This document shows, piece after piece, positions 1 to 11,000 of a stretch of 64,000 bases of DNA (position 1 is the first letter of the stretch; every line of letters begins with the position of its first letter). Source of the stretch: Actinostola sp. cb2023 (Eukaryota > Cnidaria > Anthozoa > Actiniaria > Actinostolidae); NCBI GenBank assembly GCA_033675265.1, contig JAUJYZ010001369.1, positions 186,001-250,000 of the forward strand, read 5' to 3'. The translations under genes were made by a program, and so were the position numbers. The notes below the pieces were generated by a model. It made no database searches. It had not been told where the DNA came from and saw only the letters and a program-made list of their open reading frames with translations.

Positions 1-155
1 AAAATGTGGAACATATATATTACTGATACTGCTGTGCTCAGTGTACTGGAAGGCTGAATCGATAGTAAACACTGTTATAACCAGACAGTATCAAAGGTGA
101 AGTTGACTGGATATCGTACCCTGTGGCAAACCTGAGAAATAACGTTCCTTCTTAC

Positions 156-239
156 ACGGTTCTTCCTTCTCCTATCTAGTTTTGCAGAACCAGATTCACC
201 ATCATCACCACATTGGTTGTCACTGTGCTCACTTGTTTC
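156..239 (-). CDS. Possible internal exon with a bZIP-like basic motif
   Basis: On the minus strand an 84 nt open segment (28 codons) is bounded by an acceptor after a T-rich stretch (TTTATTAAG) and a GTAAG donor. Its end reads KLDRRRKNR, which resembles the start of a bZIP basic region (compare RREKNR in BATF/ATF proteins), after an acidic, Ser/Gly-rich stretch. The rest of the basic region and the zipper would lie beyond the left edge and were not found in bases 1-155. The call rests on splice-site shape and one short motif, so it could be chance. Confidence 0.25.
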
Positions 240-429
240 CTTAATAAACAAGACATACATACAGTAGATTGTGCATTACATGGGCTAATCCGTTTTGTTT
301 GCTACTAATTTGAGCACAATTAATGCAGCAGTCAGACCACTCTAGACCACACTGCAAAATGGTCTCTACATTTTCGAGATACAGTACCGGTCAGAAGTAT
401 CTTAACATTTTTTGCGTGTATTCTGAGTG

Positions 430-626
430 TAAACTGCGTGTGCGTGTTGAGTGTAGTACACTCAGTTGAGTGTATTACACTCAGGTGCGTTGAGTCCACG
501 CAAACGAGGGGTCCTTACAAAGTGCGAGCCAGCGAGGCATGCGAGGCACACAGCGAGGCACACAGCGAGGCATGCGAGGCACACAGCGAGGCATGCGAGG
601 CACACAGCGAGGCATGCGAGGCATAA
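430..626. repeat. Palindromic and GCGAGGCA tandem repeats near the left end
   Basis: Bases 430-505 hold GAGTGTAGTACACTC-type palindromes that match the array at 5790-6500. Bases 530-626 are about five copies of a 21 bp unit (GCGAGGCACACAGCGAGGCAT). The 62, 70 and 85 residue ORFs here are products of the repeat. A related GCCTCGCATGCC repeat recurs at 4668-4710. Confidence 0.8.
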
Positions 627-1571
627 TAATATAAGTACCATATTATTTATTATTATTGTTTTCTTTTGTACCATGTCAAGGGTCGAGGATATAACTCTAT
701 TATTGAAAAGACAATGTTTTTAAAAGTGAATGCATGTCTACTCATTACTTATCTGTGCCTTGTTCAACGGGCCATATCCAACATCAGAGACGAAATAATT
801 CGAAGGCGTAACAATTAATTCAAAAATATTTTTTTAGACTACCGAATAATGTGCAATTTCACAGTCATTATCGTGCGATTCATAGTGATTCTTATATTTT
901 TTTCACTGGAGAGCCGCTAGCAGGCTAGCATTTCAATGGTTTATGCAAATTTGCGATCAATGGTGAAATACTATACATCTACCCAGGAACGTCCTTCCAC
1001 GAGTTATCGGGCAGTGCGTACATTGACTCTCATTCAGAAAAACAATCTGCTTTAATCCTGTGGTAATTCTCTTGTTCATAATTTCGTTTACGAGAACAGG
1101 ATATCCTTCAATTATCTATGGTACTTACGTTCGCCGTTTGCCAAATAAAAACTCTGTGAGGACTGAATATCACAGCGTACTTATTTTGCTTAATTGCAGA
1201 ATATTAAATGTGAGCTAAAACCACTTCCGGCAAAGAACTTGTGAATCGATCGGCATATCCGTCGAGTCGACCCGAGTAAACAAATGAATCACATCATTCC
1301 AAATTACTGCTTTAAATTCTTGAATTCGATGTTTTGATAATAATAATTTACTAACTTAGCACAATTTGAGCTTGATTTGTGTCCCACAGGATGTTGATTT
1401 TATAAAACTTCATGTGTGTACTGTATATGTCTTGTAGCTTCGGCCCGTCTCTTTAGCCTAGTACTCAAAGAATACTTCGAAGTATTAATATTTGTTACAA
1501 CAATTTATCTGCACTTTTCTACACCAGCTTCGTAGTCGTTGCTTTCAACGGGGCTGAAAATCCAGGTTAAT
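627..1571. other. No gene seen; AT-rich interior of the 382-6544 element
   Basis: Short ORFs only, no splice-bounded exon and no protein similarity that I recognise. It ends at the left boundary of the Helentron-like element. Confidence 0.5.
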
Positions 1572-4261
1572 TACTCGGGCCCTTCCGAAGGAAGCCCGAG
1601 TTAGAAAATACACTTTCTTTTTTTTATTTTTTATTTTTTATTTTTTTTCAGGTGAAGGAATGACAAAAAAATGCGAAGAATGCGATGTATTTGATCCTAT
1701 CGAGTTTCAAGATTTCTCATCATAGATCTTCAAGCTATTAAGTTCAGGATTGTAGTTGATCATTCCACGATGAAGTTAAGGCGCGTTTGCTTTTGTTATA
1801 AATGAAACGACATCTTTCAGAGTGGGCCCACACGAATAGCCGTATGCTTTTGTCTGTGAAATGAGCCTGTTTAAAGCCCGTGTTTTATCGGCTGTTCTAT
1901 AACGCCTTTCCACGAACTCGAACTCATATCCAAAAATGAATTGAGACAAAGGCGATCGAGCAAGGTCAATGTTCGAAAATCCGTGTTCTTTTCAGTAAGA
2001 TGACAGTTGTAAAGTGATCCTTATCTGAGTCATACATCTATTACCGGCGACCTAATTTTAGAACCGTTGATTTAAAACCGAATTTCCACGCTCAAAACAG
2101 GTCAGTGAACGGCAAAAATACAATCGAAATCAAAACGTCCTTAGATTTTAGGGATCTATTGCAGAAGAAGACGCTCAGTGACAAGGGAGACTATTTCGGT
2201 CGGTGACTCATAGATAAAGATCTCCGACTCTTGAAAGTACGCTGTCATACGTATTTAAACGTATTTGAGGTCACATCTTAAATCTAACAGAAGCAGCTTT
2301 TGATTTTTAATCGATAATTCCTTTCTGATTTCGAGATAAATCGAACAAGATTTTTTAATGTATAGGCAGAGACAGCAGATTGGTCGAGCTTTGTCACATC
2401 ATACTGAATCAACTGGATGTTTAAAAATACGAAGTTCTAACTCATGACAGGAGCCCATAAGTAGGAGCGTCCATTCCCGCGAATTTTAACCAATCAGAGA
2501 ACATTTCCGGTATGACGTTTGTTTTGAATTTTGATGAGATGGCAGGTAAAATAAAGATGGCATCCGATAGCGACAAAGAGATTCTTCAAGTGAACTAAAC
2601 TACGAATCGTCTAGTGATAGTGAGAGCAGTATTGAGTCATTCGGTACAACAGAATCACTTGAAAGTGATAGTGGTGACGATTGTGCTTCTAAAGGCATCC
2701 AAAGCTAGTAGTGGTTCGAAGAACTCGAACACGAAGGGACCGACTGAGAAGCTGTTGTAGCGTGTGGATGCAAATTAGCCGAAGACTTTCAAAGACATAT
2801 TTTCGTCTAAACTATTTCGTCAGAAAGTGAATTCAATTTATTCTTGGATGTGGTTTAGTGGTATCTTGTAATTATCGTTGTGGAGTTTGAAGACTGACAA
2901 AACAAATTCGCTGAAACTGCATGAGCGACAAGACGAGTGAATCAAATTACAAATAAGATTGGTGAAAGTAAGCGTATTTGTTGTCATTTGTTGTGTCTTT
3001 TCTGTTACCTAAAATGACTTAAAAATGGATTGTGAATATATTTTTGTGAGTCTGCCGATTTGAAATAAAAACACCTTCATTCAAGTTTTGATGTTTAATT
3101 TAATAGATTCACTGAGCTTATTATTTTATACACACGCTTCACTGTCAATATAAAGCCGAATAGTTGAGCGAAACTGTCTCAAAATTGCTTTGTTTTTAAA
3201 TTCAGTGACCTTCTTACTGCGCCGGTACTCAGACATTCAAACAGTCGGCTGGAACTTGTCAATTAATCAAATTCAAAACTCAAACGAATTGAAAACTAAA
3301 CTGATACATTCTTCGACCAAATGATCCGTAATGTAGCTCAAAATCATATTTGGTTTCCATTTGGTGGGTCTTCTGACTTTTATTTTTAAGTTCTCTGATT
3401 TTTCATGTTGATTGACAGAAGCGAAAAACCAAATTATGCAAGCCAACTGCCAAAATAGACTATCGCTTTCAATGCACCTTACTTGACTTTAACTTTGACT
3501 TTCTAACGTTTCAGAGGCACAACGCTTCATTATACGTTTGTATTTCTCCGTGAGATAAACAGGAACTGATATTTCTGATCAGAAAACACGCGTTCACATT
3601 ATCTTCAAAACTCTGCCACGAAACCGCCTCAGGCCATCACTTCAATTCAAATCCTGTAAGTTCATTTCGTTCGGGAAACGCAGTCTAGAATATTAGGTCA
3701 AGGTTCAAAGTAGCGGCCTATGGAATCCCGGGAAGTTGTTGGTATGATAAAATTATGAATCAGACACAAAGAAAACTGGATAATCCTGACTTTTATTTGT
3801 ACATTCATCTCTTCGGGTCTTTCGAAATTCCGCCATTTTATTTTTGACGTGAAACCGGAAATGAAACCGCCATACGTTCTCTGATTGGTCAATTGACCTT
3901 CTTTCGCGGAAAAACTGTTCTAAAAATAACCACACTTGTGAAAACGCTGTGACATAGACCCAATATAGAGCATGGACGCTCCTACTTATGGGCTCCTGCT
4001 CATGATGGATGTTTATTTTATTCCACGTTTGAAAAATTCAGAAGGAAAAGGAATCGTAAAAATCTTACTTCAAAACTACATCAAAGCATTTAAGGCGAGC
4101 AAGGTATAAATGTTCGTAAATCGAGATCGTACATAGCCCTTCATCTGGCAGACATATAGTCTCCCTCGTCACGCAACTGTCAGTCATTGTCAGGTCTCTC
4201 CTCACGCAACTGACATTGTCCTTTTCATAAGCCCGAGTGTACGCTCATTGAGCGTCTTGTT
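1572..4261 (+). mobile_element. Helentron-like non-autonomous element, copy A1 (interrupted)
   Basis: The 5' end is TACTCGGGCCC, followed by a strong hairpin (CTCGGGC...GCCCGAG, 1574-1603). The 3' end is CCCGAGTGTACGCTCATTGAGCGTCTTGTT in layout: a CCGAGT motif that inverts the 5' ACTCGG, then the perfect hairpin ACGCTCATTGAGCGT, then TCTTGTT. Copies with the same ends lie at 18636-19675, 35164-35979 and, on the minus strand, 25052-25633. Subterminal inverted repeats plus a hairpin close to the 3' end, inserted at a T-rich site, are features of Helentrons. No Rep/helicase is present, so the class is inferred. This copy carries the TIR element at 2448-3998. Confidence 0.55.
2448..3998. mobile_element. 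TIR DNA transposon relic (B) with 7 bp target duplication
   Basis: Perfect 27 bp terminal inverted repeats start with CAGGAGCCCATAAGTAGGAG. The flanks are a 7 bp direct repeat, CTCATGA (2441-2447 and 3999-4005). The related element at 18636-19675 has the unoccupied site (AACTCATGATGG near 19415), which proves the insertion. Near the left end, at about 2541, a short stretch encodes an acidic Ser/Asp/Glu-rich peptide broken by stops; it may be the remnant of a transposase N-terminus. The CAG start and a 7-8 bp duplication are compatible with hAT, but I cannot assign the superfamily. Confidence 0.75.
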
Positions 4262-4380
4262 TTGTAATGATTTTCTTGTCTCTGTTTCGCGCAGTTCCCG
4301 CTACGTAGCGACCATATCGTTGCTGATCTCTTCGTTCTTCACAGCTCCCTCACGAATGGAAGGTGGAGGTTCATAAGCAT

Positions 4381-4623
4381 ACCTGCCAACCCCCTGGAAC
4401 CTCAAATCTGGAGAATGGACAAGTAGGCTGAAGTAGCGTGCTTTCATGCCGAAAACAAAATGGCGGACAGCTCTGGACATTTCCGAACCTCCCCCCCCCC
4501 CCCCCCCCCTTCAAACCGGGAGATCGTGGTCGTTTCGTGTTTAGCCGGGAGATTTTGTCTTCAAACCGGGAGACGAGGTCCAAAATCTGGAGACTCCCGG
4601 ATAATCCGGGAGAGTTGGCAGGT
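4381..4623. mobile_element. MITE with ACCTGCCAAC termini
   Basis: Inverted ends ACCTGCCAAC and GTTGGCAGGT enclose several copies of a GGGAGA / AACCGGGAG motif and a run of 19 C at 4491-4509. The overlapping 125 and 108 residue ORFs are the repeat read in two directions. Confidence 0.6.
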
Positions 4624-5789
4624 CTAAGTATAATTTCATTTGTTCGTATTTTTGCATGGCTCGCACTTATGCCTCGCATGCCTCGCAGAGTGCCTCGCAT
4701 GCCTCGCATATTTGTAAGACTCCAAACGAGTGTAGTAACTACACGCACTTCCGAAGCTCATTAACTTCTCTCCATTGTGTTCGCAAACAAAGAAAATTAC
4801 ATGTGAAAAAGCTCAGAACGAGTTGTTTCGCCGATGATAGTTCGATCTTTTAGAATGAAGTTTTACATGACTATAACCTCTGTGAATGAAGTTTACCAAA
4901 ACGCTAAAGTTATATTTACGTCGTAATCTCAATTACAAGACCGAAACATTTTAACCTTGTGACCTTCAAAGTAAATAATCGATTGAGTAATCGTGGTTTA
5001 CGCTTGTAAAACTTTGGGAAACCCATGGAAGAAAACAGAAGAGAGTGTGAACCAGAACAAAACGGTTATAACTTGTGTAAAGATCGGTGACGCGACGATA
5101 ACGATCTCTGTTTTATCAATCTGATAAATCGTTCTAAAACCATCTGAAAATCTTTCTCTGGTTATAATTTTCAGTCAGTTACAGCTGAAGATTTGAGATC
5201 TAAGTTTTCAAGCTCAAAAACTTAAATAGAAACGAAAGCTTAGTCTAGCACCGTAAAGAATGTTCCGATGTGACAGACGAGTAATTTGCATATATTAATA
5301 GTTGTCACCTTCAGGTTTGTCTAGATTGAAGTTGAAGCACGAACATTTTGTGAACTATTTGCAGTAAAAAGACCATATTTATGATAGCATTATTCAAATG
5401 TTAGTTTGGGAGGAGATATATTTGGACAAAATTATGTTCTTGTGTTGAGAATGTGTGACACAATTCACAGCCGTACGGAAGCCGTAACGCTAATTACAGT
5501 CCGTGGGAATATCATGTTTCGCTGCTGTTTTACATTGTAAAATGGTTGTTTTCTTGACTGTGTAATAGCGTTCTACAATAAATATATGTTATACAATAAT
5601 CAATCCGTACAGTTAACGAACTTCTGTAGCGAAAAATAACCCACTGCTAAACATTGTAAACAACAACATCGGCGGTATCGCCGCATCGGTATTACGATGA
5701 TCAAACAAACCTTTCTAAAGAACGATTGCTCTTTTCTTTATGAAACAAAGACCAAACAAAGGACTGTATAACAAAAGAAAACTACACGC
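4624..5789. other. No gene seen; short GCCTCGCAT repeat then unique AT-rich DNA
   Basis: After a GCCTCGCATGCC repeat (about 4668-4710) there is no ORF over 65 codons and no recognised element up to the palindromic array at 5790. Confidence 0.5.
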
Positions 5790-6500
5790 AGTGTGAGTGT
5801 ACTACACTCAGTGAAGTAGGTGCGTGTACTACACTCAGTGAAGTAGGTGCGTGTACTACACTCAGTGAAGTAGGTGCGTGTACTACACTCAGTGAAGTAG
5901 GTGCGTGTACTACACTCAGATGAGTGTAGTTGTGAGTGTACTACACTCAGTGAAGTAGGTGCGTGTACTACTACTCAGAGTGTAGTTGTGAGTGTACTAC
6001 ACTCAGTGAAGTAGGTGCGTGTACTACACTCAGTGAAGTAGGTGCGTGTACTACACTCAGATGAGTGTAGTTGTGAGTGTACTACACTCAGTGAAGTAGG
6101 TGCGTGTACTACACTCAGATGAGTGTAGTTGTGAGTGTACTACACTCAGTGAAGTAGGTGCGTGTACTACACTCAGGTGAGTGTAGTTGTGAGTGTACTA
6201 CACTCAGATGAGTGTAGTTGTGAGTGTACTACACTCAGTGAAGTAGGTGCGTGTACTACACTCAGGTGAGTGTAGTTGTGAGTGTACTACACTCAGAGGA
6301 GTGTAGTTGTGAGTGTACTACACTCAGCGAAGTAGGTTCGTGTACTACACTCAGAGGAGTGTAGTTGTGAGTGTACTACACTCAGTGAAGTACATGTAGG
6401 TGCGTGTACTACTACTCAGAGTGTAGTTGTGAGTGTACTACACTCAGTGAAGTAGGTGCGTGTACTACACTCAGGTGAGTGTAGTTGTGAGTGTACACTC
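5790..6500. repeat. Tandem array of palindromic GAGTGTAC/GTACACTC units
   Basis: Alternating 27-30 bp blocks of two types are repeated about 25 times: GTGTACTACACTCAGTGAAG with TAGGTGC, and ACTCAGATGAGTGTAGTTGT. Almost every block contains a GTGTAGT/ACTACAC palindrome, so the region can fold extensively. It ends 44 bp before the right terminus of the 382-6544 element and mirrors the shorter array at 430-505. This is consistent with amplified subterminal transposase-binding sites. Confidence 0.8.
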
Positions 6501-6544
6501 AAATTACACGCACACGCATGTTAAGATACTTCTGACGGGTACTG

Positions 6545-6894
6545 TACTCCGCCGAGAAGAGTTGAAGTTTGATTGAGTCATTGATTGGGCCAGGAGAGAA
6601 TGAGCCGAGACAAAAAGACGCAAGGGGAGTGAGGCGAGAATGGGAAAGAAGCAAAGTCACTCTTCTTGGTGGAGTTTCATGAAAATGTAGGGTCCGACTG
6701 ATTTGCATACTAGTTTGGAGTGGTTTTCCTCCAAAACAAACAATATTTCTCTGATCTAAGCTGTGCTCTATGGTCAGATATGGGTCAAATGGTGGCAGCA
6801 TCTGCATGCATATTTATATGCCTTCAACTCTCTCATGTTGAGCTGGTATCCTTCATAATTCAGCCACCGGCTGCAAGGAAGGATGATTAGCCCC

Positions 6895-6925
<31 letters not shown>

Positions 6926-6962
6926 TACTCAGGGGTATGTCAGGTACATGTACATGTACAAT
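6545..6962. repeat. Interspersed repeat fragment plus 30 bp poly-G tract
   Basis: Bases 6709-6895 match 22800-23005 at roughly 75-80% by eye. Shared blocks include GGTGGCAGCAT, the GTTGAGCTG region and CTGCAAGGAAGGA. This makes it the 3' part of a repeat family; the other copy has a tRNA-like head. The copy runs directly into an uninterrupted G tract of about 30 bases (6897-6925). Confidence 0.6.
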
Positions 6963-7606
6963 CATTAGCAAGCTATGTAGAATACTCTCATGTGAACCTT
7001 ACATGACTCTCTTGATCTAGGCCTAGGTAGATAGTCTCCTCACTGCATTCCACGACCTTAAAAAAAATCAACATTGACATAATAACGTAACATGCAACGT
7101 TTTATAATGACTATAAATTTCATAAACATAAGAAATTCTGATACTTTGAATGACTCAAGTAACAAAGTATTAAAACTCATTAAAAAAAGCAGGATAATTT
7201 TACTTGTTATACAATAATAGAGATATTTTCTAACACTAGTGAGTACCCTAACACACCACAAACAAGGCTACTACATTTGTAATTCATTAGCAGGCTATGT
7301 AGAATACTCTCATGTGAACCTTACATGACTCACTTGATCTAGGCCTAGGTAGACAGTCTCCTCACTGCATTCCACGACCTTAAAAAAAATAAACATTGAC
7401 ATAATAACGTAACATGCAACGTTTTATAATGACTATAAATTTCATAAACATAAGAAATTCTGATAATTTGAATGACTCAAGTAACAAAGTATTAAAACTC
7501 ATTAAAAAAAGCAGGATAATTTTACTTGTTATACAATAATAGAGATATTTTCTAACACTAGTGAGTACCCTAACACACCACAAACAAGGCTACTACATTT
7601 GTAATT
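6963..7606. repeat. Direct tandem duplication, 322 bp unit
   Basis: Two copies of a 322 bp AT-rich block (from about 6963 and 7285) differ at only a few positions. Each carries the same 67 codon minus-strand ORF (7058-7261 and 7380-7583), which shows no sign of being a gene. The block lies just upstream of the candidate gene that diverges from PES1. Confidence 0.85.
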
Positions 7607-7750
7607 ATTGATTGCAAACCAGCAATATATAATTACATGCAATGTAGATCCCTTTCCAGAGATCGTTAGGATATTAGCTGCTTATAAACAGACTGGGATT
7701 GTATACAGCACATCGCAAATGACAAATCTTTCTGAACGCACCAAACTTAC

Positions 7751-7915
7751 AATCTCATTGGACTGTTGCCTGTGTTGGTCTTCTCCGCCATCTTCTTCAT
7801 TCATTGAACACTGCAATCCGAAGTCCGAAAAGGTGATGGACTCAGATCTTCTTCTCTTGCAAGTGCAAGGAATTCCATCTTTACTGAAGTCAGTCTTTCG
7901 CTTTTTTCGAGGCAT
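7751..7915 (-). CDS. Candidate first exon of a gene divergent from PES1
   Basis: A minus-strand ATG at 7915 opens 55 codons that end exactly at a GTAAGT donor (7750-7745), in phase 0. The peptide begins with a basic MPRKKRKTD cluster that looks like a nuclear localisation signal. It then has a CxC followed by KRRR, and ends in an acidic, Gln-rich stretch. The start faces the PES1 start 175 bp away, a common layout for housekeeping gene pairs. I do not recognise the family and found no second exon between 7607 and 7744. That stretch may be intron, because the 322 bp duplication follows. Confidence 0.4.
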
Positions 7916-8090
7916 AAGATCAGCCGAATAAAAAAAATATTTATAAAGAGCAAATTTCCACAACTTCTTCCAGGCGTTCCTCGACAATTACCCAGAAGTC
8001 CTTTCTGGCTTACAAACCGCGCGAGGACTAAGCACTAGATGTTTTTATTCCACACGTGTTGCAATCTTTAAATTGGATTTCTTTTTCAAA
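7916..8090. promoter_or_regulatory. Likely bidirectional promoter with CACGTG E-box
   Basis: This is the 175 bp between the PES1 start codon (8091, +) and the facing start at 7915 (-). It holds a palindromic E-box CACGTG at 8053-8058, 33 bp before the PES1 ATG, and a GCGCGAGG block near 8018. PES1 is a known MYC-responsive ribosome-biogenesis gene in vertebrates and CACGTG is the MYC/MAX site. A role here is inferred. No TATA box is placed convincingly. Confidence 0.45.
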
Positions 8091-11000
8091 ATGGGAAAAG
8101 AAAAAAAGAAGGTTTGACATTCAATCGTCCTTTTGGAGAGAGTTTTTCAATACTACACATGAATTTAATGTCTGCTCTTTGGATTTCAGGGCGAAAGCGG
8201 CGCAGCAGTGCATTTTGTGTCTAGAAATCAAGCCTTGAAGAAACTACAGCTGAGTCTTCAGGACTTTAGGTTGGGATTTGTTTGAAGTTTTGTTCCTCGT
8301 TTTGGGCTTAGAAATTATGTCTTCGTATTCGTGTTGAACTTGATGTTCTTCTTACCAAAGGAAAGCATTTATGCAGCGTCCCTTTGACTATGTTTTGTCG
8401 ACCTTTTAATACAAAATTGCTCAAGGTTTCAATCAGCTGGTAAAAGTCAATGAATCTCATTAGAGTCAAATATAACAGTCTGCTCCCTGGGTGGGTGGGG
8501 TGGGGGACCATACATAGGCTATATATGTAGGTACAGTTGTATGTGCTGCCCTATAGAGGGTTATCTGCATTTTTAAAGTAAAGTAGTAATTTTAAGTAAG
8601 TAAGGTTTAATAGTACTTATACAGTTGAACCCCAGTATCTCACAATTGGTTTTCTTGAACCCCCGCTATCTCAAACAATTTATCGATTCCCATGGGAGTT
8701 CAAGATAACAGGGTTCTACTGTATTATTGTTATTATTAAGTTTGTCCTTAAAATATTTGTCAGTACAGCTTACACTCTTACATGCTTTCTCTCAAAATCA
8801 TAGTACACTTGCTACTTTTAAGGCCACTCTTACATGCATCTTAAATCTCTGGAAGTATCTCCTCCCCCTATCAAGCTGAAGTAGAGCGAGATCATTCTTT
8901 TAAAATCATTTAATATTCAGCCAAAGAATACAAATAAATAATTCCTCCCACGACAACATGTACAAATGATGAGTTATAATATAATGTACGTCAAGCAATA
9001 TTTATTCAATTTACATGCAACCTTTCATTCCACAAATGTTCAACCTTCCTGATTAACTTTGTAACTAACTTTCTGCAGACGGCTGTGCATTCTAAAGGGA
9101 ATCTATCCTGTCGAACCCAAGAACAAGAAGAAAGTCAACAAAGGCAGTACTGCGTACAAGACTTTCTACTATTACAAAGATATACAATGGCTGGCACACG
9201 AGCCTGTGTTGAACAAGTTTAGGGAATTCAAAGTGTTTTTGAGAAAACTCAAAAAGGCTCTAGGGAAAGAGGAGTCAGGCACAGCACAGCGACTAGAGGA
9301 AAATAAACCTGTGTATACACTAGACCATATTGTTAAAGAAAGGTAATCATTGACTGAAAATTACAAAGGAATGTATAATTTATGGGACACTTGTCCCTTA
9401 GTACCCATACATTTCTTTGTAATTTTTGCAGTTTTTAAATGTCTGCAGTTCATTTGCTACTTGTCCAAACCTTGTCAAACTCCTGAAACTTACTAATATA
9501 CTACATGTAATTCTGACATGTTCTTTCTTGTAATGGGGTTCATTTCTTAATTAGATTACAGTGGAACCCGGTTAATATGGACATCATTCGGGATGCAAAG
9601 CAGTGACCGTAGTAACCGGGTGTCCGTATAAACTAAGTTGGTCAATTTACGTCACATCATTTTTTTAGCGGAGACACTGAATGCATGTCACTGGTGATCT
9701 GTTTATTTTTAGTGGGGAAACTCTGAATGCATGGAATTAGCGATGAGTTTACAAGTTGAACATGAGAAAGTACTTTTAATTAAAAAAGTAATCAATTTAC
9801 ACATTGTCATTGTCTTGAGAAAATAAAGTGTCCGTATTAACCGGGTAGACCTTGTATGAAAATGGGCACATTGGGACAGGAAAAAGTGGCCGTATTATCC
9901 GGTGTCCATATTAAACAGGTATATTTTTATGACTTTCGGCTGGGACAGAACAACATGTCCGTAATAATCGGCCAGTGTCCATATTAACTGGGTGTCCGTA
10001 AATCTGGGTTCCACTGTAATTTTTAAAACTTGTTCCCAGTCCTCCATTCATTTTTGAAGTTTATACTTTTTAAGAACATGCTTGGCACACTAGTAAATAC
10101 ACTTTTGTTTGTAATTCCTTCAAATAACTTGCAAATATATATATAACAACTTTATTGAACAAATAATACAATACGTAATATTTAGTATCCTTTTTGTTGT
10201 AATCAACAGATATCCAACATTTATAGATGCTATAAGAGATTTAGATGATACTCTTTGTATGCTGTTCTTGTTTTCCATTATGCCACAGACTGACAAAATA
10301 CAGGTAACGTAATTAATGTACATATACATGTTGTATTATTGATTTCTAAAATAAAAAAATAAGGGTGGCTAAGGCACTTTATAGTCCCGTACGAAAATGT
10401 CCGACCTAACAAGGGCATAACACTGGCCGGACATATCGGCCGAACAGCAGCAGGACAAGCCACGAACACGAACATGACAAAATGAGCCTGACTTGAGCAA
10501 CAATTAACGTGACATTAGCCTAACATCTTAGCCGGACACGAGCGTTAAAGAGCATGACATTAGCCTGATAAACAGAGCGTGAACCAAGGCAAAATGTTCA
10601 GCGTGATTCAGGCCTTTATTCAGGCCATACATAAGCCTGACAAAGCCTGACAGGGTCGGACAAACATTGATGTAATAGATAAAAAGGTCCAATCAAAAAC
10701 ATACACGTCATTCAGCACCTTATCAGTTTATTAATTGTAATGACCTTTGGACGGTCGTCAGCATTTCTGGGATACCGTAGTTACAGAATGACACATGCCA
10801 AAAATATACAAAGTTCATAATACAATAAAATGTACAATATGACCGGTTCTCTATAAAATTGAGTATTACTATACATGATAATGTTAGAGTCGATTTCGTA
10901 CTGACTCACGGTACGGTCACTCGGTACGGAAGAAAAACATAATAATATAATAACTGGTTTATTTGAGCCTTTATCAGACATACGGAATTCGACTAGCACG

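Larger units (their letters stand above)
382..6544. mobile_element. Element with Tc1/mariner-like ends, heavily rearranged
   Basis: The two ends match in inverted orientation over about 27 bp: CAGTACCGGTCAGAAGTATC at 382 and its complement ending at 6544, with one or two mismatches. Each end is flanked by the dinucleotide TA (380-381 and 6545-6546). That terminus and a TA target are typical of the Tc1/mariner superfamily. Inside each end lies a tandem array of short palindromic motifs built on GAGTGTAGTACACTC. No transposase was recognised. A Helentron-like element with a further insertion (1572-4261) and a small foldback (4381-4623) sit inside. The two ends could instead belong to separate copies. 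Confidence 0.5.

Noticed and set aside
7058..7583. Pair of near-identical 67 residue ORFs as a gene duplication
   Set aside because: The whole 322 bp block is duplicated, including non-coding parts, and the peptide is hydrophobic AT-rich noise without splice or start context.
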